64,000 nt of DNA from Streptomyces odontomachi (GTDB lineage: Bacteria > Actinomycetota > Actinomycetes > Streptomycetales > Streptomycetaceae): contig NZ_JAMJWG010000019.1 in NCBI RefSeq assembly GCF_024435355.1, positions 123,891-187,890 on the forward strand. The letters run 5' to 3'. Position numbers and translations under genes: made by a program. Below, one piece after another: positions 16,615 to 24,497 of this stretch; within the stretch, counting starts at the first letter, position 1, and each line of letters opens with the position of its first letter. The notes below the pieces were generated by a model. That model was not told where the DNA came from. It made no database searches and saw only the letters and a program-made list of their open reading frames with translations.

Positions 16615-16794
16615 ATGTCCCCTACCCCTGAGACACGCCGTCCCATGCGTTCGTCTGCCGAAGTCAACGAGCAGATCCGTGCGCTGTGGCTGCGTGCCGG
16701 TGGCCACCTCTCATCGGAGCAGCGACGGCAGTACGAAACGCTGGTGACCGAATGGGCCGAGGCGATGCGACGCGAGATCGTCGAGGCTGCCTGA
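16615..16794 (+). CDS. Small conserved Streptomyces protein
   Basis: This 59-residue protein reads MSPTPETRRPMRSSAEVNEQ, then IRALWLRAGGHLSSEQRRQY, then a helical ETLVTEWAEAMRREIVEAA. It is soluble, charged and mostly alpha-helical. I recall near-identical short proteins across Streptomyces, but no function. TAAGCT ends six bases before the ATG, so the gene may be leaderless. A strong terminator follows 26 bases after the stop, consistent with a monocistronic gene. Confidence 0.75.
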   Translation: MSPTPETRRPMRSSAEVNEQIRALWLRAGGHLSSEQRRQYETLVTEWAEAMRREIVEAA

Positions 16795-16820
16795 CCGTCG
16801 GGATCGGACACCGACAACGA

Positions 16821-16851
16821 GGGCCCCGGCCGCACATGGCGACCGGGGCCC
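16821..16851 (+). terminator. Hairpin terminator
   Basis: GGGCCCCGG (16821-16829) pairs perfectly with CCGGGGCCC (16843-16851) around a 13-base loop. It lies between the small protein and the convergent EEP-fold gene and could serve both strands. Confidence 0.7.
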
Positions 16852-16929
16852 AGTCATGGCCGCCGCAACCCGGGGTCGCGCGGCTCACGTTCACCTGCGG
16901 GTGGACACGCCCGCTCAACACGTCCCTGA

Positions 16930-17868
16930 CTAGCGGATGTTCCGCCAGCACTCGTCGAGCTGACCCGGGTCCGTCTTGCCGAGCTCCAGCAGGAAACCCT
17001 TGTGGTCGGTGTGCTCGACCGTGTAGGCCCAGCCGCAGCTCTCCCGCCAGAAGCCGGCCGAGTAGTAGATCTGCTGGAGCCCGTCCGTCTTGTTGGCCTG
17101 CTGGTCGGCGGCGGTGCGCTCCAGGTCCTTCAGACCGTGGTAGCGGTCGGGCGCGCAGTTCTCGCCGGCCAGCGACATGTTGACGTCACCGGCGAGCAGC
17201 GTCGGCCCGGGGCTCGGGTCCAGGATGTCGTCCCGAAGGATGTTGCACTCGGTCGTCTGGTGCGGCTCCTGCGTCTTCAGCGACAGGTGCGCGTTGCAGA
17301 CCTGCACGGACGACCACTCGTCGGTCGTGACCTTGGCGCAGATGTACGAGCGGTGACCGCCGCTCTCGAAGTAGCCCTGCGGGCCGGTGCCGGTGATGTC
17401 CTTCGCCAGCACGGCGTTGACGGCCACACCGCGGCCCGCGGTGCACTGCCGGGGGGTGGTGGCGCCGCCGGTGGTCTGGGTCGCCAGCTCGTAGCCGATC
17501 TGGGACGCCACCGCCGTGAGGTCGTTCAGACACCCCTCGTCGACGGTGATGACATCCGGGATGTGCCGCTCGACCTGGGCGACGATCGCGTCCCGCTTCA
17601 GGCCGGCGATGCGCTGCTCCTCTGCGGTCCACGCGGCACTGTCCTGCGCGGCACCGGAGTCGTTCGGGAAACAGTCCGGGGTCATGGTCGACCCCCACAT
17701 GCACATGTTGAGCTGTTCGATGGTGATGATCCCGGGGCCGTCGGCCTGGTCCGGGTTGGACGGGGAGCCCGTCGCAGCGGCACCGGCCGACGTCGCGGTG
17801 ACCAGGCCCAGTGCCAGGGCTGCCACGGCGAGGGACAGACGCGTTAAAAATCTGGATGAGTGAGACAT
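16930..17868 (-). CDS. Secreted endonuclease/exonuclease/phosphatase-fold protein
   Basis: This 312-residue protein has a Sec signal peptide (LSLAVAALALGLVTATSAGA, cleavage near residue 30). The EEP-like core reads IITIEQLNMCMWG (first strand with Asn), VITVDEGCLND (metal-binding acidic residue), VQVCNAHLSLK, TLLAGDVNMS (the family's D-x-N motif), and VEHTDHKGFLLE (terminal D-H). The catalytic set E, D-x-N and D-H is therefore present. About eight cysteines suggest disulfides. Candidate substrates are nucleic acids or phospholipid headgroups; I cannot choose between them. Confidence 0.82.
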   Translation of the reverse strand: MSHSSRFLTRLSLAVAALALGLVTATSAGAAATGSPSNPDQADGPGIITIEQLNMCMWGSTMTPDCFPNDSGAAQDSAAWTAEEQRIAGLKRDAIVAQVERHIPDVITVDEGCLNDLTAVASQIGYELATQTTGGATTPRQCTAGRGVAVNAVLAKDITGTGPQGYFESGGHRSYICAKVTTDEWSSVQVCNAHLSLKTQEPHQTTECNILRDDILDPSPGPTLLAGDVNMSLAGENCAPDRYHGLKDLERTAADQQANKTDGLQQIYYSAGFWRESCGWAYTVEHTDHKGFLLELGKTDPGQLDECWRNIR

Positions 17869-17992
17869 GGCGGGCACCGTAATCGTGTCGCCACGGGCTA
17901 CACAACGCACTTTCCTGTGACGGCAATTGCGCAGGCCAGCCGGGTGATCTCGGACACCGTACGAGGAGTTGGCGGGGACCAGGCGAGGTATC

Positions 17993-18673
17993 TCAACGCC
18001 GGCGGGCGGCGCCGTCCCCGCCTGCCGTCTCCTCGGCGGTGAGCACGGACGCCAGTTCCGTCAGCGACCCGACGCGCCAGTCGGCGGCCGCCTGCACGTC
18101 GGGGTCGTCGGCCCACAGGTGACCCCACGGGCCACGGCGCAGGTGGGCCACGCGCATTCCGACGGCCTTCGGGGGAAAGACGTCGTTGACCGGGTGGTCG
18201 CCGACGTACACGGTGTCCTCCGGTGCCGTGCCGGCCACTTCCAGCACCCGCTGGAAGAACGACGGGTCCGGCTTCGCCACGCCCCAGTCCCCCGACGTGA
18301 CCACCAGGTCGGCCGGCAGGTCCAGATCACGCAGCAGTTCACCGGCGCGTGCGGTCTGGTTCCCGGCCACGATCACCCGTTTGCCGAGCCCGCGCAGCGA
18401 GCCCAGGGCAGGGCGCACATCCGGGTACAGGTCGCTCTCGTCCAGGTACTCGCCCCGGCCCGCCGCTTCCCGGGCGTGATAGGCCGAGTCCACGTCCAGC
18501 TCCGGGCAGAGCAGCCGGAGGGCGGCGGTGTTGTCGCGCCCCTGCGCCACCACGACGCCCACGAGTGCCGACAGCGTATGGCGCGGGACCTGGAGCCAGT
18601 CGGCCCAGCCTGCCCAGTAACGGTCGTCTTTGGTGAGGGTCTCCCCCACGTCGAACACGATGGTCTGCGTCAC
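17993..18673 (-). CDS. HAD superfamily hydrolase
   Basis: This 226-residue soluble phosphatase-type protein has motif I IVFDVGETLT (nucleophile Asp; the second acid is Glu rather than Asp), motif II VIVAGNQTA, motif III Lys in WGVAKPDPSFF, and motif IV VYVGDHPVNDVFPPKAVGM. The alpha-helical cap (about residues 15-95) is of the C1 type. The substrate is unknown. It is a single gene 65 bases downstream of the Gfo/Idh gene. Confidence 0.88.
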   Translation of the reverse strand: MTQTIVFDVGETLTKDDRYWAGWADWLQVPRHTLSALVGVVVAQGRDNTAALRLLCPELDVDSAYHAREAAGRGEYLDESDLYPDVRPALGSLRGLGKRVIVAGNQTARAGELLRDLDLPADLVVTSGDWGVAKPDPSFFQRVLEVAGTAPEDTVYVGDHPVNDVFPPKAVGMRVAHLRRGPWGHLWADDPDVQAAADWRVGSLTELASVLTAEETAGGDGAARRR

Positions 18674-18719
18674 CGACAGCAGCGTACGGCCAGCGGCCCG
18701 CCCGGCAGTCGCGGCGCGA

Positions 18720-18736
18720 CCGCGGAAGGTCCGCGG
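18720..18736. terminator. Small hairpin after the Gfo/Idh gene
   Basis: CCGCGGA (18720-18726) pairs with TCCGCGG (18730-18736) around a 3-base loop, immediately beyond the stop codon on the minus strand. Confidence 0.4.
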
Positions 18737-18738
18737 GC

Positions 18739-19644
18739 TCAGCCGCCCTGTTCGTGTACGGCGGTCAGCACGCGCTCACACAGTTCGTGGGTGGCCAACG
18801 CGTCGCGGGCACTGAGCAGGGTCCCTTCGCGCACGGCGCCGAGGAACGCGAGGACGACCTGCTCGATACCGCGCTGCCGGGCCACCGGCACCCAGTCGCC
18901 GCGGCGGCGCACGCTCGGCTGCCCCTTGTGGTCGATCACGTCGGCGAGGTTGATCACCTGGCGTTTGCTGTCCTGGCCTGAGATCTCCAGGATCTCCTCG
19001 GCGGAGCCGCTCAGCCGGTTCATCACGCCGAGCGCGGTGAACCCGTCACCGCCGAGTTGCAGGACGACATGGTGCAGCAGCCCGTCCTTCACGCGGGCCC
19101 GGACACCGACGTCGTCGATGGGCCCCGGCGCCAGGAACCGCAGGGTGTCCACGACGTGGATGAAGTCGTCCAGGATGAAGACGCGCGGCTCCTCGGGCAG
19201 TGCCGCACGGTTCTTCTGCATCAGGATCAGATCGCGCGGATGCTCGGCGCACTGGGCGTAACTCGGCGCGAAGCGCCGGTTGAAGGCCACGGCGAGACCG
19301 GTGCGGTGCCGCTCCGCGAGCCGGACCAGCCGTTCGGACTCCGCGAACTCGTAGGCGAGCGGCTTGTCCACGCAGGTCGGCACGCCCGCCGCCAGCAGGT
19401 GCGCGACGATCTGGGGGTGCACGGCGGTGGGCGCGTGCACGAACGCCGCGTCGAGGCCCTGCGCGATCAGCGCGTCCAGGTCGGCGTGGCAGCGCTCTTC
19501 GGGGATGCGGTGCGCGGCGGCGATCCGGGCGAGTGTCGCGGGCGTACGGGTGTGCAGGTGCAGCTCGATGCCGGGCAACGCGGTGAGGACCGGCAGGTAC
19601 GCCTTCTCGGCGATGTCACCGAGCCCGATGCAACCGACCTTCAC
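18739..19644 (-). CDS. Gfo/Idh/MocA family oxidoreductase
   Basis: This 301-residue protein has an N-terminal Rossmann domain (KVGCIGLGDIAEKAYLPVL), the DKP segment (TCVDKPLAYE, where the family has E/D-K-P) and a C-terminal dimerisation/substrate domain with DDFIHVVDTLRF, where the His would contact substrate. Members are NAD(P)-dependent sugar or polyol dehydrogenases and related enzymes. It is not contiguous with the sugar ABC operon, so any link is speculative. Confidence 0.88.
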   Translation of the reverse strand: MKVGCIGLGDIAEKAYLPVLTALPGIELHLHTRTPATLARIAAAHRIPEERCHADLDALIAQGLDAAFVHAPTAVHPQIVAHLLAAGVPTCVDKPLAYEFAESERLVRLAERHRTGLAVAFNRRFAPSYAQCAEHPRDLILMQKNRAALPEEPRVFILDDFIHVVDTLRFLAPGPIDDVGVRARVKDGLLHHVVLQLGGDGFTALGVMNRLSGSAEEILEISGQDSKRQVINLADVIDHKGQPSVRRRGDWVPVARQRGIEQVVLAFLGAVREGTLLSARDALATHELCERVLTAVHEQGG

Positions 19645-19776
19645 CGCGGGCTCCTCCTCGGACGTCAGGGCCGCCGGACGGCGCGGCCGGGGCTTTCGGG
19701 CAGGATGTCAGGCGAGCAGGAAAGCACACGCCTGACGCGGCTGCCCCGGCGCCGCCCCCCGACACCCCACCAGTGG

Positions 19777-21177
19777 TCACCGCGCACGGTCCGTACGGTC
19801 CCGTGCCGGGGAGGCAGGGGAAGCATACGGGGCCTGCGGAGGCCGCCAACCAGCGACGTCGTCGAAGCCGCGCAGCATGAGCGAGGGCACCGCCTTGGAG
19901 AGCACGGCGATCGCGGTGTCGCGCAGCACCACGGCGGGGGCGGCACGCAGCATGATCATGCGGCCGGAGGCCACCGCCTTGCGCGCGATGGCCGTGGTGC
20001 GTGGCCTGCGGTCCCGGGTGTAGGCGGCGAGGTCGGGCGCGTGCGCGGCCGGGTCGGCGTGGTGGGCGAGCACGACGGCGTCCTCGATGGCCTGGTTGCC
20101 GCCCTGCCCCAGGGTGGGCGGCATCGCGTGCGCCGCGTCGCCCAGCAGGGCGACCCGACCGCGGTGGTGGGCGGGCAGCGGCTCGGCGATGTGGTGAACG
20201 TCGCCGCGCAGCACCTGATCGGGGCGCACGGCGTCGAGCAGCGCGGGGATGGGCTGGTGCCAGGCACCGAACAGGCGCAGCAGCTCGGCCCGCTCGTCGT
20301 CCGGTGCCCGCCCTCCGGCCGGCACGGCGGCAGCGGCGTAGGCGTAGACGGTGCCGTCCTTCATCGGCTGGGTGCCCCACAGCAGCCCCCTGCCCCAGGT
20401 CTCGTGCGGTGCGAACGACGACACGGGGGCGGGGAGCACCATCCGCCATGCGGTGAATCCGGCGTAGGCGGGGCCCGGATGGTCCGGGAAGAGCACGCCG
20501 CGTACCCGGGAGTGGATCCCGTCGGCGGCGACGACGAGCTCGGCCTCCAGTTCGCCTTCGGGGGTGCTGACGCGGGCGGTACGCGGGCGCGGGGACGGGG
20601 GTTCGACGGGGGCGGTGTCCGCCGGCGCGAGGCCCGGGGGCGCCGGCGCACGCCCCGCCCCCGCACCGCCCGGACTCCGCGACGCGTCCCCGTCCGCCGC
20701 AACGGCCAGGGGGCCGGGGTCGCCCGGGTCGGCCAGGGTCGCCTCGGATGCCGTCCGGACGGTGCCCTCCGGCAGCCGAGCGGCCAGGCGTTCGAGGAGC
20801 GTCGCCCGATGCAGCAGGACGAGCGGGCCGCCGAAACGGGCGGCGACGGCCTGGGCGTCCGTCCGTGACAGCCAGCGGCCGGCCGGCGTGCGCAGGCCGC
20901 CGTCACCCTGCCAGGCGGCGAGGGCGCGGATCTCGTCGCCGAGACCGATGACGTCCAAGGCGCGCAGGGCGTTGGGGGCCAGCGAGATCCCGGCGCCGAC
21001 GGGTTCGAGGGACCGGGCGCGCTCCAGCACGGTCACCCGCCACCCACGCAGGTGCAGCGCCACGGCGGCGGTCAGACCGCCGATGCCGGCACCGATCACC
21101 ACGGCGCGCGGTGCCCCGTGCCCCGGCCGCTCGGACCGGTCCGAACGGTTCCCCCGCCGCCGGCTGTCGTCCCGCAT
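19777..21177 (-). CDS. FAD-dependent monooxygenase
   Basis: This 466-residue protein starts at the ATG at 21177 with AAGGAG upstream. It has the group A flavoprotein hydroxylase pattern: AVVIGAGIGGLTAAVAL (dinucleotide-binding GxGxxG), a DG motif in LVVAADGIHSRVR, and GRVALLGDAAHAMPPTLGQGGNQAIEDA (GD motif contacting FAD ribityl). An Ala/Pro/Gly-rich insertion of about 45 residues sits between residues 165 and 210. It likely hydroxylates an aromatic or polycyclic compound using NAD(P)H and O2. It is transcribed divergently from the TetR gene across two operators, so it is probably TetR-repressed. Confidence 0.9.
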   Translation of the reverse strand: MRDDSRRRGNRSDRSERPGHGAPRAVVIGAGIGGLTAAVALHLRGWRVTVLERARSLEPVGAGISLAPNALRALDVIGLGDEIRALAAWQGDGGLRTPAGRWLSRTDAQAVAARFGGPLVLLHRATLLERLAARLPEGTVRTASEATLADPGDPGPLAVAADGDASRSPGGAGAGRAPAPPGLAPADTAPVEPPSPRPRTARVSTPEGELEAELVVAADGIHSRVRGVLFPDHPGPAYAGFTAWRMVLPAPVSSFAPHETWGRGLLWGTQPMKDGTVYAYAAAAVPAGGRAPDDERAELLRLFGAWHQPIPALLDAVRPDQVLRGDVHHIAEPLPAHHRGRVALLGDAAHAMPPTLGQGGNQAIEDAVVLAHHADPAAHAPDLAAYTRDRRPRTTAIARKAVASGRMIMLRAAPAVVLRDTAIAVLSKAVPSLMLRGFDDVAGWRPPQAPYASPASPARDRTDRAR

Positions 21178-21249
21178 CTGCCGTCTCCTTCCCCTGGGCG
21201 GCGCGCCCGGTGTCCCGGTGCGGGCGCACCTCGGCACGCGATAGCGCCA

Positions 21250-21298
21250 GCACTACAGCTGTAGTGCCATGAATCCGACCGTACTACAGATGTAGTGC
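21250..21298. promoter_or_regulatory. Pair of TetR operators
   Basis: GCACTACAGCTGTAGTGC (21250-21267) is a perfect 18-base palindrome. GTACTACAGATGTAGTGC (21281-21298) repeats it with ACTACA/TGTAGT arms around GA. The centres are 31 bases apart, about three helical turns. They lie between the divergent monooxygenase and TetR starts. Confidence 0.85.
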
Positions 21299-21316
21299 CA
21301 GAGGTAGGTTGGACCC

Positions 21317-21937
21317 ATGTCAGCGCAGCCTCCCGACCGTTCCGCCCGGCGTCGCACCGGTACCTCCCGGGCCGACACGGTCGCCGACGCCGCACTGCGC
21401 CTGCTCGCCGAGCGAGGCATGCGCGGACTGACGCACCGCGCCGTCGACGAGGCCGCCGGCCTCCCCCAGGGCTCCACCTCCAACCACGCCCGGACCCGGC
21501 TCGCCCTGCTGGAGGCCGCCGTGCGGCGACTGGCGGAGCGTGAGGCCAGCGTGCTGACGCCCGACGAGATGCCGGACCCGGCCGGCGGGCTCGATGCGCT
21601 GGCCGACGGGCTCGCCCTCGCGTTGCACCGCTACCTCACGCGGCACCGCGCGTTGCTGGTCGCACGGTACGAACTGGCGCTGGAGGCCACTCGACGGCCG
21701 GAACTGCGGAGGTTCTTCGACACGGCGGGGCAGCGCTTCAGCGGGCCGTTGACGGCCATGGTCACAGCGGCCGGTTCGCGGGACCCCGCGCGGCACGCGC
21801 TGTCACTGGTGGCCTGGTGCGACGGCATGTTGTTCTCGTGTGCGGCCGGCTCGTTCCACGCGGCCGTGCCGTCCGCGGACGAGCTGCGGCTGAGCCTGCG
21901 GGAAGTGCTCACCGGGCTGCTGGGCCCACCGCGTTGA
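21317..21937 (+). CDS. TetR/AcrR family transcriptional regulator
   Basis: This 206-residue protein has an N-terminal helix-turn-helix: TVADAALRLLAERGMRGLTHRAVDEAAGLPQGSTSNHARTR (about residues 18-60). The all-helical ligand-binding domain follows. It is expected to repress both itself and the divergent FAD monooxygenase through the two ACTACA-x-TGTAGT sites. The ligand is probably the monooxygenase substrate, by analogy. Confidence 0.92.
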   Translation: MSAQPPDRSARRRTGTSRADTVADAALRLLAERGMRGLTHRAVDEAAGLPQGSTSNHARTRLALLEAAVRRLAEREASVLTPDEMPDPAGGLDALADGLALALHRYLTRHRALLVARYELALEATRRPELRRFFDTAGQRFSGPLTAMVTAAGSRDPARHALSLVAWCDGMLFSCAAGSFHAAVPSADELRLSLREVLTGLLGPPR

Positions 21938-22103
21938 CGCGCCCCGCCCGCGCCCTCGCCCCACGCACCGCACCGCCATGCGGGTGGCTCGGCACCGGAG
22001 CGGGCACCTCAGGCCCGCGCCACGCGCCCATCACGTCACTCATGCGGGGCATTTCCCGCGCATACGCCACGGAAACGGGGCATGACGCGGCAGAGTTGGT
22101 CGA

Positions 22104-22487
22104 GTGCACAGAACCATCGCATCAGCGGCGCTGATCACCACGGCGGTCGCGGGTCTCACGGGCTGTATGACCGTGTCCCCGCAGTCCGCCCCGGACGAGA
22201 GCGGCGAGCTACAGATCGTGCAGGCGCCGGCCCGTGAGGCGCTGGAAAGCCTGCGGCACGCCCGGCAGGCCCCCAAGGCGCACCGCTCCACGGCGCCGAA
22301 GGCGACACCGCGCCGCAGGACGGTGCCGCAGCCGGCGCTGCCCTACGTACCGCTGCCCCGCCTGCCCATCCCGCAGCCGGCCATCCGGCCCGCGGCGCCC
22401 CAGCTCCCGCAGCGGCCCGACGCCTGCTCCCTCGGAAAGGATTTCGACCAGTACCAGTCGGAGGACCAGAAGGTGAACCTCTGCTGA
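22104..22487 (+). CDS. Small Pro-rich lipoprotein
   Basis: This 127-residue protein starts at the GTG at 22104. The signal ends with lipobox LTGC (Cys21), predicting lipid anchoring outside the membrane. The rest is Pro/Arg/Gln-rich (PYVPLPRLPIPQPAIRP) and ends with a short C-terminal motif containing two Cys (DACSLGKDFDQYQ ... VNLC). I recognise no family. It may be a structural or wall-spanning small protein. Confidence 0.7.
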   Translation: MHRTIASAALITTAVAGLTGCMTVSPQSAPDESGELQIVQAPAREALESLRHARQAPKAHRSTAPKATPRRRTVPQPALPYVPLPRLPIPQPAIRPAAPQLPQRPDACSLGKDFDQYQSEDQKVNLC

Positions 22488-22551
22488 CGGGCGCATCGGC
22501 CGCGCCGCCGGACCAGCCGCCGGCACCACCCGGATACCTGGCCGCACCGGA

Positions 22552-23082
22552 TCAGGACCCCACGCCGCCGGCGCCGTCCTTCCCGAGCCGCTGGTCCGGC
22601 CGGTCACCGGCCAAGGGGATGCCGCTGCGGCGCGCGCCGTCCTGGAGCATGTCGGTGGCGTGCCGGGCACGCCGCAGGTGGCTGTGGGCGGTGGCGGTAC
22701 GGCCGATCCTCGCGTAGTCGACGGCGAGGCTCAGATGGAGGGCCGGGTACAGCGCGCACGCCGCGGCCCGCCCACCGGCACGCCCGGCCGAACGCCCGCC
22801 GGCCGGATCTTCCTCGACGGCCGGGTCCGCGCCGGCCAGCTCCTCCGCGGCCGACAGGGCGCGTAGGTCCCAGGTCAGCTCGTCCAGCGGGTCGTCCTGG
22901 GTGCCGGCCATGAAGTGCGCCAGCGTACAGCGGTGCAGCGGATCGCCGTGCTCGCCGATCTCCGCCCACAGCCGCAGGAAACGGCCGCGGGCCTCCTCGC
23001 GGTCACCGCCCCGGTGCAACATGACCACCTGGGCGATCCTGGTCAGCACGGCGTCGTCCGTCGTGCCCGGTCGGTCGGCCAC
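22552..23082 (-). CDS. TPR-like helical hypothetical protein
   Basis: This 176-residue protein starts at the GTG at 23082, six bases after a strong GAGGAGG; the longer frame upstream is rejected for that reason. It is alpha-helical with tetratricopeptide-like spacing: VLTRIAQVVMLHRGGDREEARGRFLRLWAEIGEHGDPLHRCTLAHFMAG and later ALHLSLAVDYARIGRTATAHSHLRRAR. Function is unknown, but similar proteins occur in other Streptomyces. Confidence 0.72.
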   Translation of the reverse strand: MADRPGTTDDAVLTRIAQVVMLHRGGDREEARGRFLRLWAEIGEHGDPLHRCTLAHFMAGTQDDPLDELTWDLRALSAAEELAGADPAVEEDPAGGRSAGRAGGRAAACALYPALHLSLAVDYARIGRTATAHSHLRRARHATDMLQDGARRSGIPLAGDRPDQRLGKDGAGGVGS

Positions 23083-23299
23083 CGCGCGCCTCCTCAGTCG
23101 TGCCCTGCGCGAGCCGGTCCCCGAGCCGGTCTCCGCGGCGTCCGGAGTCCGACCCCGGGCACGGGTCGCCCCCGGGGCAGGTCGCCCTCCCGAGCCGGGG
23201 GCTGCCGAGCGCCCACGGCGCCGAGCACCCCCACGCATCCGACGATGGCCGCCGACCGCGGCCTCCGCAGCCGCGCGTGGGCCGAGCCGGTGACGGGAG

Positions 23300-23341
23300 C
23301 CCGGCGAAAGGGTCCCGGCGAAGGGGTCCCGGCGAAGGGAA
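23300..23341. repeat. Three tandem 14-base units
   Basis: The unit CCCGGCGAAAGGGT or CCCGGCGAAGGGGT occurs at 23300-23313 and 23314-23327, with a third variant at 23328-23341. It lies in the 625-base stretch 23083-23707, in which I find no supportable gene on either strand. Confidence 0.6.
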
Positions 23342-23707
23342 GTGGTTCCCCTCGTCCGGGAGGGAGGCGGCCATGCGACGGGGCTCTGCGGCGGGGGTGG
23401 GCGCCTGTCGACCGCCGGCCGGTGGGGGTGGGTGCACGCACGGGCTCCCCGGCCCCCGAAGGATGGCGGCGCTCACCCGGCCGCCGTCGCGGTGGGTGCT
23501 CGCGCCACGGCCGCCCCCGCGTTCAGGAACGAGGCACACCCGCCGGGCGCCACACGCCACACGGCACCTTCAGCCGTCCCCCTCCGCAGCCGGCTGACGA
23601 GCCCGCACGCCGGGTTTCCCCAGCCCACCAGGCTCCCCCGCGCACCGGGCTCGACGACCGCCCCCTGCCCCCGATCGCCCCCGTACCCGCCGTGCGGAAC
23701 GGCGCTC

Positions 23708-24391
23708 TCAGCCCAGGTCGGGCAGCCGCCACGAGATCGGAGTGTGGCCCTGTTCGGCCACCGCCTTGTCGATCTGGGTGAAGGGGCGCGAGCCGAAGAA
23801 CTTCTTGGCGGACAGCGGTGAGGGGTGGGCGCCCTTCACGACCGCGTGCCGGTTCTCGTCGATGAGGGGCAGCTTCTTCTGTGCGTAGTTCCCCCAGAGC
23901 ACGAAGACGGCCGGGTCGGGGCGGCCGGCCACGGCGCGGATCACCGCGTCGGTGAACTTCTCCCAGCCCTTGCCCTTGTGCGAGTTGGCCTCGCCGGCGC
24001 GCACGGTCAGGACCGCGTTCAGCAGCAGGACGCCCTGCTCGGCCCAGGGCATCAGATAGCCGTTGTCGGGGACGGGGTGGCCCAGCTCGTCCTGCATCTC
24101 CTTGTAGATGTTGCGCAGCGAGGGCGGGGTCTTCACACCGGGGCGTACCGAGAAGCACAGGCCGTGGCCCTGGCCCTCCCCGTGGTAGGGGTCCTGGCCG
24201 AGGATGAGGACCTTCACCCGCTCGAAGGGGGTGGCCTCCAGTGCGGCGAACACCTCCTCGCGTGGCGGGTAGACGGGACCCTTGGCCCGCTCCTCCTCCA
24301 CGAACTCGGTGAGCTGCGTGAAGTACGGCTTCTGCAACTCCTCGCCGAGTACGCCGCGCCAGGACTCGGGCAGCATGGCGGTGTCGGTCAC
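23708..24391 (-). CDS. ung: Uracil-DNA glycosylase
   Basis: This 227-residue family 1 UDG excises uracil from DNA in base-excision repair. The water-activating loop is VLILGQDPYHGEGQGHGLCFSV (catalytic Asp67), followed by PPSLRNIYKE, LLLNAVLTVRAGEANSH and the DNA-intercalating HPSPLSA loop. The start is the GTG at 24391 with GGAGG eight bases upstream. It is a stand-alone gene; 106 bases separate it from the peptide-binding protein. Confidence 0.96.
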   Translation of the reverse strand: MTDTAMLPESWRGVLGEELQKPYFTQLTEFVEEERAKGPVYPPREEVFAALEATPFERVKVLILGQDPYHGEGQGHGLCFSVRPGVKTPPSLRNIYKEMQDELGHPVPDNGYLMPWAEQGVLLLNAVLTVRAGEANSHKGKGWEKFTDAVIRAVAGRPDPAVFVLWGNYAQKKLPLIDENRHAVVKGAHPSPLSAKKFFGSRPFTQIDKAVAEQGHTPISWRLPDLG

Positions 24392-24497
24392 GTCAACATC
24401 CTCCGGAACACGTTCGCTTGGCGGCCGCGGATCATGCGGTCGCCGACAGGTCACCCAACCTACCGGCGGCCACTGACACTCGGCCCCGCGTCCCGTC

